Below are positions 24,508-33,900 of a DNA stretch of 64,000 nt, one piece after another. The notes beneath the pieces are model-generated. The model made no database searches. It was not told where the DNA came from and worked only from the letters and a program-made list of their open reading frames with translations. Within the stretch, counting starts at the first letter, position 1; each line of letters starts with the position of its first letter. The translations under genes and the position numbers were made by a program. The DNA comes from Aldehydirespirator sp965204415 (GTDB lineage Bacteria; Actinomycetota; Acidimicrobiia; Acidimicrobiales; Aldehydirespiratoraceae): the NCBI GenBank assembly GCA_965204415.1, contig CBDBEL010000001.1, positions 62,001 through 126,000 on the forward strand, read 5' to 3'.

Positions 24508-25445
24508 TCTAGACCGAGCGTGTGCCGCAGTCTCGCCCAGAACCTCAACGCGCCTTCACGAGCGGTCGTTCCAGCCCGCGGAGAAACGTCCGTCCGGCTG
24601 TCTCGGCTCTCCTCAGCCTCCCCGCCGGCCTGATTGGCTTCATCCTCCCAGACCGGCGGCAGGTCGAGCGCCGTCTCAGGCTCCTCCCAAGCGGGCGGGA
24701 GCACTCTTCCGGGCGCAGGCTCCCCGGCCGCAACGGCGTCACCGGCAACCTCCGGCCCGCTGGCCGGAGCCTCAACAGGCTCCGGAGCCTCTTCCGCAAC
24801 CGGAACCTCCACGACCCCCGGAACCTCCTCGGCGCCCGAAGCCTCCACGACCCCCGGAACCTCCTCGGCGCCCGGAGCCTCTACGACCTCTGGAGCCTCC
24901 TCGGCAACCGGAGCCTCCACAACCTCGGGGACCTCCTCGGCGCGCGAGGCCTCTACAACTTGGGGGACCCCCTCGGCAGTCCCCTCCTCAGCGGACTCCG
25001 GAACCTCGGCCGTCCCCCTCTCGGCAGCCTCCGCGACTTCCGTAGCCCCCTCAGCAGCGGGTTCCGCGCCGGCGGCGCCCTCAGCCTGATCCGCCTCGCC
25101 GTCATAGAGTTGCGTCGACCGGCGGCGGGCCAGCCGCAGCCGGCGGCGCGGGCTGGTGTGCCACAGGAACACCGCCAGCATCACCGTCATGCCCGCGGCG
25201 ATGGACCAGAGCGCGATCACCACCCCATCGACGCGCTCGCTGCTCTCGCGGCCCACCAGACGCGGCTCGGTTTCCGACTCCGGATCGGTCTCAGTGTCGG
25301 ACTGGGCCGTGCTGACCACTCCCAGCGAGCCGGAATCGTCCGCGCTCACCACCATCGGCGCTTCGCCGGAGTCGGTGGCCGACGCCGCGCCCGCCACCAC
25401 GACGAGCAGCGCCAGCGCCAGCAGGGGTGCCGCTACGAGCATCCG
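24504..25445 (-). CDS. Membrane-anchored protein with signal peptide and Glu/Pro/Val repeats
   Basis: 313 residues from ATG 25445. MLVAAPLLALALLVVVAGAA is a signal peptide, and VVIALWSIAAGMTVMLAVFL (~75-95) a transmembrane helix, followed by RRRLRLARRRS, so the repeat-rich C-terminus is probably cytoplasmic. Residues ~130-250 are a low-complexity acidic array of 11-14-residue units like VPEVVEAPVAEEA and VPGVVEASGAEE. The end (EGALRFWARLRHTLGLD) is amphipathic. No family is recognised. The repeat is imperfect at DNA level and could vary in length. The downstream small gene is coupled through TTGA. Confidence 0.6.
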   Translation of the reverse strand, partial: RMLVAAPLLALALLVVVAGAASATDSGEAPMVVSADDSGSLGVVSTAQSDTETDPESETEPRLVGRESSERVDGVVIALWSIAAGMTVMLAVFLWHTSPRRRLRLARRRSTQLYDGEADQAEGAAGAEPAAEGATEVAEAAERGTAEVPESAEEGTAEGVPQVVEASRAEEVPEVVEAPVAEEAPEVVEAPGAEEVPGVVEASGAEEVPGVVEVPVAEEAPEPVEAPASGPEVAGDAVAAGEPAPGRVLPPAWEEPETALDLPPVWEDEANQAGGEAEESRDSRTDVSPRAGTTAREGALRFWARLRHTLGLD

Positions 25446-25554
25446 CAAACATGTGAAACCGCTTCGCGGTGCAGCGGTATCATTCCCGCTCTTGTTCGCT
25501 GCGCTCACGGGCCGCCCAAACCACGGCAACACTGCCCACGGCCTCGCCCGTATG

Positions 25555-25580
25555 GAGCGGATTCGCTCACCAATCCGCTC
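25555..25580 (-). terminator. Hairpin downstream of the metX-PLP operon
   Basis: GAGCGGATT (25555-25563), an 8-base loop, then AATCCGCTC (25572-25580): a perfect 9-bp stem about 42 bp after the PLP gene stop. There is no T-run. Confidence 0.4.
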
Positions 25581-25621
25581 GGCCTCTAGCCAGGCTCTGC
25601 CCAAACGCACGACTCTCGACG

Positions 25622-26941
25622 CTACCCGGATGCGCGGCCGACGATTCCGGCAACGCGGTCGAGAGCCCCGGTCACATCGGCGACCACGTCGCCGGTGTGC
25701 TCGAGCCCGGCCGAGAAGCGCACCGTCCCCTGGCCGATGCACGCCGCCTCGAGCTCGGCGGGCAGCAGGCTGACATGGGTGGTCGACGCCGGATGGGTGA
25801 CGATGCTCTCGGGCCCGCCCAACGACGTGGCCAGCCGCACTACACGGACCTCCTCCACAAATGCCCGGCCAGCCTCGTAGCCGTCGGCCAGGTCGAAGGT
25901 GACCAGGCCGCCGGCCAGGTCCATCTGCCGGGCGGCCAGCTTGTGCTGGGGGTGCGACGCCAGACCCGGATAGTGCACGGCCTCGACCATCGGATGGCCC
26001 TCCAGGGCCTCAGCCAGCGCAGTGGCGGTCTCGGTCTGCTGCCGGAGGCGCACCGCCAGCGTGCGGATCCCCCGCAGCGCGTTGAGCGCGTCGAACGGCG
26101 ATGCCACCGCCCCGTGGAGCACGGCGTAGTTCCACAGCCACGCCAGCAGCTCCTCGCTGCCGGCGACCACCCCGATGGTGGCGTCGTTGTGGCCCGCGAT
26201 GGCCTTGGTGGCCGAGTGAACGACCAGATCCACCCCGTAGCCGGCGGGCCGCTGGCCCAGTGGCGTGGCGAATGTCGAGTCGACCACCGTCATCGGACCG
26301 GCGATGGCGCCCACCTCGGCCAGGTCGGCCACCGCCAGCTTCGGGTTGGCCGGCGTCTCGGCGATCACAAGCACCGTGCGTCCCGGCAGGACGGCCTCCG
26401 CGAAGGCGCCGGGCTCGGTGGCGTCCACGAAGGTCACATCGATACCGAAGCGGGGGCACGCCGTCTGCAGCAGCAGCTGCGTGCCCGCGTAGAGCTGGCG
26501 CTGGGCGACGATGTGGTCGCCGCTCGAGCAGAGGCCGAGCACGATGGCGCTGAGCGCTCCCATGCCCGACGCGAAGGCCCGGGCCGACTCGGTGCCCTCG
26601 AGGTCGGCCACCGCGTCCTCGAAGGCCTTGACCGTCGGGTTGCCGTAGCGGGTGTAGAACCGGCTCGAATGGGTGTTGACCGCCATGTCGTGGGCCTCGG
26701 ACACGGTGTCGGCGGTGAACGTCGAGGTGGCCCACAGGATCGGGGCCAGCGCGTTCTGGTTGTCGTCCCGGCCGGCGCGTATCGCCCGGGTCTGAACGTG
26801 CAGACCGTCGGAGGCGCCGTCGCCCGACCCGCCGGAGCCGCCGCCGGGCGCGCCCGACGCGCCCGACCCGCCCGACCCGCCGGAGCCGCCGCCCGACCCG
26901 GCCGATCCGCCGGCAGGGGCAGAGCCGGTGCTCTCAGTCAC
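25622..26941 (-). CDS. Cys/Met-metabolism PLP-dependent enzyme (O-acylhomoserine sulfhydrylase or cystathionine gamma-synthase type)
   Basis: 439 residues from GTG 26941, which overlaps the metX stop as GTGACTGA. The first ~45 residues are Gly/Ser/Ala low complexity, an unusual extension; the enzyme proper begins at GLHVQTRAIRAGRDDNQNAL. Family signatures: FYTRYGNPTVKAFEDAVADL, ASGMGALSAIVLGLCSSGD, and HSATKAIAGHNDATIG, where the Lys binds PLP. The end GGPESIVTHPASTTHVSLLP is also typical. Placed directly after metX, it most likely uses O-acetylhomoserine and sulfide or cysteine to make homocysteine or cystathionine. MetB, MetY and MetZ types cannot be separated by eye, so no symbol is given. 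Confidence 0.88.
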   Translation of the reverse strand: MTESTGSAPAGGSAGSGGGSGGSGGSGASGAPGGGSGGSGDGASDGLHVQTRAIRAGRDDNQNALAPILWATSTFTADTVSEAHDMAVNTHSSRFYTRYGNPTVKAFEDAVADLEGTESARAFASGMGALSAIVLGLCSSGDHIVAQRQLYAGTQLLLQTACPRFGIDVTFVDATEPGAFAEAVLPGRTVLVIAETPANPKLAVADLAEVGAIAGPMTVVDSTFATPLGQRPAGYGVDLVVHSATKAIAGHNDATIGVVAGSEELLAWLWNYAVLHGAVASPFDALNALRGIRTLAVRLRQQTETATALAEALEGHPMVEAVHYPGLASHPQHKLAARQMDLAGGLVTFDLADGYEAGRAFVEEVRVVRLATSLGGPESIVTHPASTTHVSLLPAELEAACIGQGTVRFSAGLEHTGDVVADVTGALDRVAGIVGRASG

Positions 26942-28157
26942 CGGACACCTCGTCGAGGAAGTCGGCGACGGGATCCCGCAGCAGCTCGTGCTCGAGCAGG
27001 AACCCGTCATGGCCCTCGTCGCTCGCCAGCATCACCCGCCGGCAGTCGCCGCCGCCCGCGACGATCCCGTCGTGCAGCTCCTGCTGCTCGTGAGGCGGGT
27101 ACAGGCGGTCGCTGGTGATCGACGCGGTCAGCACCGGCACCCGGATGCGGCCCAGGGCTGCGGCCACCGATCCCCGGCCCCGACCGATGTCGTGCAGGTC
27201 CATCGACCGGTTCAGCACCACGTACGTGTTGGCGTCGAAGCGGCGGACCAGCTTCTGGCCGTGGTGGTCCAGGTAGGACTCCATCTGGAAGCGGCCCCAC
27301 AGGTCGAAGGCCCCCGCCGGGTCGTACAGCCGCCGCCCGAAGCGGCGCTCGAAGGACTCGCCGGACCGGTAGGTGACCTGCGCGATCTGGCGGGCGGTGG
27401 CCAGGCCCATCCAGGGGCCCTCCGGCTTGTCGTAGTAGTCGCCGTCGTGCCAGCCCGGGTCGGTGGCGATGGCCAGGCGCTCCACCGCGCTCCAGGCGAT
27501 CTGCAGCGCGGTGGCCGAGGCGCACGTGGCGAGCGGGAGGATCGACCGCACCCGCTGCGGGTACATGACCGCCCACTCCAGAACCTGCATGCCCCCCATC
27601 GAGCCGCCGATCACCGCCAGCCAGCGGCGGATTCCGAGATGGTCGGCCACCCGGGCCTGGATGCGCACCATGTCGCGGATGGTCACCACCGGGAAGCGCG
27701 GCCCGTAGCGCCGCCCGTCGACCGGATCGAAGTCGGCCGGGCCGGTGGTCCCCTGGCACCCGCCCAGCACGTTGCTGCACACCACGAAGTAGCGGTCGGT
27801 GTCGATCGCCCTGCCCGGCCCGATCAGCTCGTGCCACCAGCCGGGCGTGGGATGCGACGGCCCGCTCTCGCCCGCCGCGTGGGAGTCGCCGGTCAGGGCG
27901 TGGCACACGAGCACGGCGTTGGAGGCCTGCGGGTCGAGCTCGCCCCAGGTCTCGTAGGCCACCCGCACCTCACCAAGGCGCCCTCCCCACTCCAGCGCGA
28001 AGGGACGGGTCTCGGTGACGGTCACGAACTGGCGGTCGCCGGCGGGGTCGCCGACCTGCCAGGCGCCGGTGGTGGGCAGCCCGGCCGGGAAGCGCCCCCC
28101 GGGGCCGGCTCGCCCAGCCGCGGGAGTCGGAGGCTCGATGCCAGAACCTGCGCTCAA
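26934..28157 (-). CDS. metX: Homoserine O-acetyltransferase
   Basis: 407 residues from TTG 28157, with AAGGAG 7 nt upstream. The alpha/beta-hydrolase nucleophile elbow is IGGSMGGMQVLEW (Ser ~165), and the catalytic Asp and His fit TSDRLYPPHEQ (~345) and SDEGHDGFLLE (~380). NVLGGCQGTTGP and PTTGAW near the N-terminus are MetX hallmarks. It activates homoserine with acetyl-CoA for methionine synthesis. It is preceded by a SAM-type riboswitch, so it should be off when SAM is plentiful, and it forms an operon with the PLP enzyme. Acetyl versus succinyl donor specificity cannot be read reliably. Confidence 0.95.
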   Translation of the reverse strand: MSAGSGIEPPTPAAGRAGPGGRFPAGLPTTGAWQVGDPAGDRQFVTVTETRPFALEWGGRLGEVRVAYETWGELDPQASNAVLVCHALTGDSHAAGESGPSHPTPGWWHELIGPGRAIDTDRYFVVCSNVLGGCQGTTGPADFDPVDGRRYGPRFPVVTIRDMVRIQARVADHLGIRRWLAVIGGSMGGMQVLEWAVMYPQRVRSILPLATCASATALQIAWSAVERLAIATDPGWHDGDYYDKPEGPWMGLATARQIAQVTYRSGESFERRFGRRLYDPAGAFDLWGRFQMESYLDHHGQKLVRRFDANTYVVLNRSMDLHDIGRGRGSVAAALGRIRVPVLTASITSDRLYPPHEQQELHDGIVAGGGDCRRVMLASDEGHDGFLLEHELLRDPVADFLDEVSGD

Positions 28158-28264
28158 CTCTCGCTCCTTGTGATCCGCTCCTGCCGCCCCCGCGCTGAGG
28201 GCGGCCCTAGTGGGGACCGGACACTTCGGATGCCAGTGACGTCGGGGGGTGCCCGTAGGACACT

Positions 28265-28390
28265 TGGTTGCGCCGGCCGGGCCGACGCCGCATCCCCGCC
28301 CGGAGGCGGGCTGGCACCTTGGGTGTCCGTTCCCAGGTTGCCGGGCCCGGCCCGAAGGCCGAACCGCTCGTGATGTCTTGACCGCTTGGT
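28265..28390 (-). promoter_or_regulatory. SAM-sensing riboswitch (S-box related, SAM-I/IV type) upstream of metX
   Basis: On the minus strand the leader has ATCACGAGCGG, a GC-rich hairpin, CCCGGCAACC (core GGCAACC complement at 28336-28342), a variable stem, then AAGGTGCCA (complement at 28312-28318) and a further stem. This order (ATCA.GAG, GGCAACC, GGTGCCA) is the SAM-I/SAM-IV core. A GC-rich hairpin at ~28183-28205 lies between it and the metX Shine-Dalgarno and could be the expression platform. Ends are approximate. Confidence 0.75.
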
Positions 28391-28451
28391 CGCCGGCCAG
28401 TCTAGAAGCCGATCGCGCTCACGCGGCACGGCACGCCGGGCCCGGCGAGGC

Positions 28452-29687
28452 TCAGCCCGCCTGCTCCCAGCCGAGGAGATCGCTCAGACGTTGGTCGTTG
28501 GAGAACATCTCCACGATCGGCTCGTCAAGCTCGAGGCGCCGCTGGAGCCGCTTCACGTCCAGTTCCTCATCCCACAGCGACAAGGTCACCACCACCCCGG
28601 ACTCTCCCGCCCGGGCGGTGCGGCCGGCGCGGTGGACGTAGGTCTTGTGGTCGGCGGGCGGGTCGAACTGCACGACGACATCCACGTCGTCGACGTGGAT
28701 GCCCCGGGCGGCGACGTCGGTGGCCACCAGCACCGGAAGGTCGCCGGTGATGAACTGGCGCAGGGACTTCTCGCGGGCCGTCTGGCGCAGGTCACCGTGA
28801 ATGGGCGCCGCCTTGACGTTCTCCCGTCGCAGGTCGCGGGCCAGGCGGTCGGCGGCCACCTTGGTGCGGGTGAACATCAGCGTGCGGCCCACCGAGCGGG
28901 CTATGGCCGCAGCCACCTTGACCTTGTCGAGCTTGTGGACGCCGACGAACCGGTGCACCATCTCGGCCACGGTGATCTCGCGGGGCGCGACGGCGTGCAT
29001 CGCCGGATCGCTCTGGTAGCGCCTGATCAGCGAGTCGACCGCTCCGTCGAGGGTGGCCGAGAACAGCAGGGTCTGGTGGCCGCTCTCGACGTTGCGCAGG
29101 ATCCACTCGACCTGGGGCAGGAAGCCCATGTCGGCCATGCGGTCGGCCTCGTCCACCACCACCTGGCGCACGGAGCCGACGCTGACCGCCTTCCGGTCGA
29201 TCAGGTCGATCATCCGCCCCGGCGTGGCCACCACCAGGTCCACGCCCTCGCGCAGCTTCTTGATCTGCTTGTCGATCGGGGCTCCGCCGTAGGCGGCCAG
29301 CACCCGGCGCTTCACCGCGGCCGCGGGCGCAGCCAGCTCGTCGCAGATCTGGTTGGCCAGCTCGCGTGTCGGGGCCAGCACCAGGCCGGCGGGCGAGCCG
29401 GGCTTGGCCCGGGGCAGCCGCTGCAGCACCGGGAGACCGAAGGCGAGCGTCTTGCCGGAGCCGGTCTTGGCCTTGCCGCACACGTCGCGGCCGGCCAGCG
29501 CGTCGGGGATGGTGAGCACCTGGATGGGGAACGGCACGGTGATGCCCCGAGCAGCCAGCGCCACCACGAACTCGTCGCACAGCCCGAGGTCGGCGAACGT
29601 CACCGCAGCGACGGTCGAGGGGTCGAAGCCGTCCTCTCGCAGGGTCTCGACGTCGACAAGTTGATCAGAAAGGGTCATTCGGACCAT
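28452..29687 (-). CDS. DEAD-box ATP-dependent RNA helicase
   Basis: 411 residues from ATG 29687; a second ATG at 29678 is equally possible. Motifs in order: Q-motif region FVVALAARGITVPFPIQ, AKTGSGKT (I), PTREL (Ia), YGGAPIDKQIKKL, TPGRMIDL (Ib), DEADRM (II), FSATL (III), VLVATDVAARGIH (V) and HRAGRTARAG (VI). The two RecA-like domains are complete and the C-terminal extension is short. Such helicases unwind RNA in ribosome assembly or mRNA decay. The gene diverges from the adenosine deaminase gene, whose start lies 28 bp away. Much longer upstream extensions overlap that gene and are not real. Confidence 0.92.
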   Translation of the reverse strand: MVRMTLSDQLVDVETLREDGFDPSTVAAVTFADLGLCDEFVVALAARGITVPFPIQVLTIPDALAGRDVCGKAKTGSGKTLAFGLPVLQRLPRAKPGSPAGLVLAPTRELANQICDELAAPAAAVKRRVLAAYGGAPIDKQIKKLREGVDLVVATPGRMIDLIDRKAVSVGSVRQVVVDEADRMADMGFLPQVEWILRNVESGHQTLLFSATLDGAVDSLIRRYQSDPAMHAVAPREITVAEMVHRFVGVHKLDKVKVAAAIARSVGRTLMFTRTKVAADRLARDLRRENVKAAPIHGDLRQTAREKSLRQFITGDLPVLVATDVAARGIHVDDVDVVVQFDPPADHKTYVHRAGRTARAGESGVVVTLSLWDEELDVKRLQRRLELDEPIVEMFSNDQRLSDLLGWEQAG

Positions 29688-29715
29688 AAGGCTACCCTGA
29701 CTTATCCCCAATCCC

Positions 29716-30822
29716 TTGAATGCTGCCGACCCCGGACCACCCAGCGTCGAGCGCATCCGGCGCGCCCCCAAGGTCGTCCTCCACGACCACCTGGACGGAG
29801 GTCTGCGAGCCTCGACCATCGTCGAGCTGGCCGACGAGACCGGATACTGCAACCTGCCCACCACCGACCCCGAGAAGCTGGCCGCCTGGATGCGCCGGGG
29901 CGCCAACCGCAAGGACCTGAAGCTGTACCTCGAGACGTTCGCCCACACCGTGGGCGTGATGCAGACCGCGGACGCGATCGCTCGAGTGGCCCGGGAGTGC
30001 GCCGAGGACCTGGCCGCCGACGGGGTGGTCTACGCCGAGGTCCGATTCGGCCCCGAACTTCACACCGAACGTGGACTCACCCTCGACGACGCCATCGAAG
30101 CCGTCCTCGAAGGCTTCTCGCAGGGAAGCGCCGGCACCCCGCTCACCATCCGGGCCATCTGCTCCGCCCTTCGCCATCTGCATCGATCCGCCGAGGTGGC
30201 CGAGGCCGCGGTCCGCTGGAGGGACCGGGGCGTGGTGGCCTTCGACATAGCCGGACCCGAGGACGGCTTCCCCCCCGACGACCACCTGGACGCATTCCAG
30301 TACTGCCAGCGGGAGAACTTCCACATCACCATCCACGCGGGCGAGGCGTACGGTCCGCGGTCGATCTGGAAGGCCCTTCAGTTCTGCGGCGCCGAGCGCC
30401 TCGGGCACGGCATCCGCATCGTCGAGGACATCGTCACCGGCGACGACGGGGACCGCACCCTGGGCCGGCTGGCCCACTACATCAGGGACCGCCGCATCCC
30501 GCTGGAGGTGTGCCCCACGTCCAATGTCAACACCGGGGTGTTCGACTCGGTGGCCGACCACCCGATCGACGCGCTGGTGCAGCTGCGGTTCCGGGTGACC
30601 GTCAACACCGACAACCGGCTGATGTCGAACGTGTCGATGACCTCGGAGATGGCCGCCCTGGCCGACACCTTCGGCTACGACTGGGCCCGGCTGAGGTGGC
30701 TGACGGTGAACGCCATGAAGTCCAGCTTCCTGCCTTTCAGGGAGCGGCTCCAGATAATCGAGGGCGTGATAAAGCCCCGGTACGCGCCGCTCGAGGCGGC
30801 CCAGCGCGAGCCTCCAGTCTGA
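29716..30822 (+). CDS. add: Adenosine deaminase
   Basis: 368 residues from TTG 29716; no Shine-Dalgarno is visible, so the true start may differ or the message may be leaderless. Metal and catalytic motifs are present: HDHLDGG (~24-30, HxH), FHITIHAGEAYG (His/Glu), EVCPTSNVNTGV and VTVNTDN (Asp). It hydrolyses adenosine to inosine and ammonia in the cytoplasm in purine salvage. In this arm of the window upp and an adenosine-kinase-like gene also handle nucleosides, but none is in the same operon. Confidence 0.9.
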   Translation: MNAADPGPPSVERIRRAPKVVLHDHLDGGLRASTIVELADETGYCNLPTTDPEKLAAWMRRGANRKDLKLYLETFAHTVGVMQTADAIARVARECAEDLAADGVVYAEVRFGPELHTERGLTLDDAIEAVLEGFSQGSAGTPLTIRAICSALRHLHRSAEVAEAAVRWRDRGVVAFDIAGPEDGFPPDDHLDAFQYCQRENFHITIHAGEAYGPRSIWKALQFCGAERLGHGIRIVEDIVTGDDGDRTLGRLAHYIRDRRIPLEVCPTSNVNTGVFDSVADHPIDALVQLRFRVTVNTDNRLMSNVSMTSEMAALADTFGYDWARLRWLTVNAMKSSFLPFRERLQIIEGVIKPRYAPLEAAQREPPV

Positions 30823-30976
30823 GATGCCCGGTGGACGCACAGGAACAAAGGAACAGGAGCAGCCGCTCCAGAAACGGCAATAGTTCGACCGAGGGGTTTG
30901 TTACGCTGCCCACTCGATTGCCCGGCTCCGGCCGGACAACGACCCTCTCCCGCCCCCTATCCCAGGAGAGCTCGCC

Positions 30977-33900
30977 ATGAACCTGGCCCGTTGTCGCGTC
31001 GCCGTGCTAGCCGCCGTGGCGGTGGCGGCCTCGATCTTGGCCTTTGCGCCCACCGCGGCCGCCCAGGCGGCGCCACAGGACGCGGGCGGACATCAAGTCT
31101 CCATCGATGCGCTGGAGAGGTTCGGGTACCACGCGGGGGTGGACATGTTCGCGGGCACCGGCTGCGCCGACAGCGACGAGCTCTGCCCGCAAGAGCCGGT
31201 GTTGCGCTGGGAGATAGCCGTCTGGCTGGTCAGGATCATCGACACCGCCAACCCGCCCGCGACCAGGTCGTCCCGCTACGACGACGTCGACGCCCGCGCC
31301 TGGTGGGCCCCGCACGCGGAGCGACTGGCTGATCTGGGGATCGACCTGACCTGCGGGACCGACCAGCTGTGTCCCGAAGATCCCATGGATCAGGGGCAGA
31401 TGGCCGAGTTCCTGGTGCGCCTCCTCGACTTGCCTCCGGCGGGGACGGCTGCGTTCGCCGATGTGGGCGCCGACCACCCCAACGTCGACGACATCGACCG
31501 GCTCGCCGGGGCGAGGATCACCTCGGGATGCGGGACGCAACCACCCCAATACTGCCCAGACCGGCACGTCACCCGGGCCCAGATGGCCACGTTCCTGGCC
31601 CGGGCGCTGGCCATCGTGCCCCTGGCCGACCACGTGCCGGCCCAGGATCCGACGCCGCTGCCGGTCGACCCGGGGGTTGTGATCGGCACCCTCGACAACG
31701 GCCTCACCTACTACCTGCGCCACAACGCCGATCCAGGCAAGAACCTGGCGGTGCGGCTGCTGGTCAACGTCGGATCGGTCGACGAGACCGACGAGAACGC
31801 GGGCATAGGGCATTTCATCGAGCACATGCTCTTCAACGGCACCACCGACTTCCCCGGCAACTCGCTCGACGCGGCGCTGCGGGAGATCGGAGTGGAGCTG
31901 GGACCCGACGTCAACGCCCACGTCGGCCACGACGAGACCGTCTACCAGATCGAGGTCCGCCTCGACGAGCCCCACAAGGCGCCGTTCGTGTTCCACGCCC
32001 TGTCGCAGATGGCCGGCGAAGCCACCCTCACCGACGAGGCCGTCGAGTCCGAGCGGGGCATAGTCCTCGACGAGATGCGCTTCCGGCGCGAGAGCGTCAG
32101 CGGCTTCATCAGCGGCGAGTTCAACCGGATCTACACCCAGGGCACCCCGTATGAGGGACGCGACCCGGTGGGCACCCTCGAGAGCGTGAACTCGCTGACG
32201 CCGCAGATGCTGCGCGACTACTACGAGCAGTGGTACGTGCCCGCCAACATGGCGATCGTGGCCGTCGGCGACATGGCCGTCGACGACCTCGAGGCGCTGG
32301 TGGAGGAGCACTTCGGGTCGCTGCCGGCGGGTGAGGGACGCCAGCCTCCCAGTGTGCACATCACGCCGGCGCCGTCCTCCAGCCACGTGGTGACCGACGA
32401 GAGGGAGGGCCAGACCTACATCTCGCTGGACATCCCCATCGACCCCCACGACCTGAGCACGGTCGGCGGGGACCGGCTCACCACGATGGAGCTCCTCATC
32501 GAGGTGATGCTCGCCAACCGCCTCACCGACGCCTACCACCGGGGCGAGCTAAGCCAGGTCGACCCGCCCCGCTTCTTCTCGTTCACCTACAACCGCGGAC
32601 TCAGGTACTACGGGACGAACTGGCAGGGCGAGAACCTCGACACCGCATCCCGGGACTACCTCTCGGTGCTGCTCACCGCTCAGGAGCACGGCTTCACCGC
32701 CGGCGACCTGGCCCGGGCCATAAACCAGGTGGTGTCGTCGCTGCAGTTCCGGCTCGACAGCGCACCCACCACCCAGGACGGCCAGTGGGCCGGCCTCTAC
32801 CAGAACCACTTCTTCTACGGTGCCGACATCGACACCGTCGCGGAGTCGGTGACCAGGACGGCCAGGCTGCTGCAGGTGCTCACCCCCGCGGAGCTGACCG
32901 AGCACTTCCGCTGGCAGATGGCGCGGGGCGGGTTGCTGGCCATCGCGGTCGGCCCCGACCCGTCGAGCATTCCGACGGTCGAGGAGCTCGACGCGGCCTG
33001 GGCGTCGGCCGCGCCAGGGCCGCCCCCCGCGGAGACGGCCGCCGTCGACGAGCTGATGGCCGCTCCCGAGCCCGCCGACCCTGTCTCGGAGGGCTCGCTC
33101 GACCTCCTCGAGGACGGCTACGAGTGGGAGTTCGCCAACGGGGTCCGCGTCATGTTCGCGCCCTCCCGCATCGCCGAGGGCGTAGTCAACCTGCAAGCCC
33201 AGTCCCTCGGGGGCTGGTCGATCCTGGAACCCGGCGACCGTCCCCTGGCGGCCATCGCGGTGAACGCAGTGCAGGGAAGCGGCCTCGGCGACCTGTCGCG
33301 GTCGCAGCTCAACCGCTTCCTCGAGGCTCGGACCGTGGCGGTGAACCCGTTCATCAGCGAGGCGATCGAGGGCTTCGCCGCCGCGTCCTCGGTGGACGAC
33401 ATCGAGGTCATGTTCCAGCTCATACACCTGCTGGTGACCGCGCCCCGGGTGGACGACCACGCCTACGCGGACGCGCTCAACACGGCCGAGACGAGGCTGG
33501 CGCTGTCGCAGCGAGACCCCAGGTGGCAGGCGTCAATCGCCTACCTCGAGGCCCGCTACGGCAACGAATGGCATGATGCCATCGCCAGCCGCGAGCAGAT
33601 CGACTCGCTCGACCCGCAGCAGCTGCTCTCGATGTACCGGAGCCGGCTCGGCTCGGTGGACGATCTGGTGGTGGCCGTCGTCGGGGACATCGACGCAGCC
33701 GAGATAGAGCGTCTGGCCCGCCACTACATCGGCACGCTCCCCGCGGGCGAGTCCGACACCTACGTCGACCGCCAGCGGCCCATGCCTGCCGGGGTGGTGC
33801 AGCGCGAGATCCGGCTCGCCGAGGGCGAGAGCGCGGTGCTGCAGATCTACCACGAGGCGCCCATCGATGTGACCCCGCTGAGGGCGGTGGCGGCCGACGT

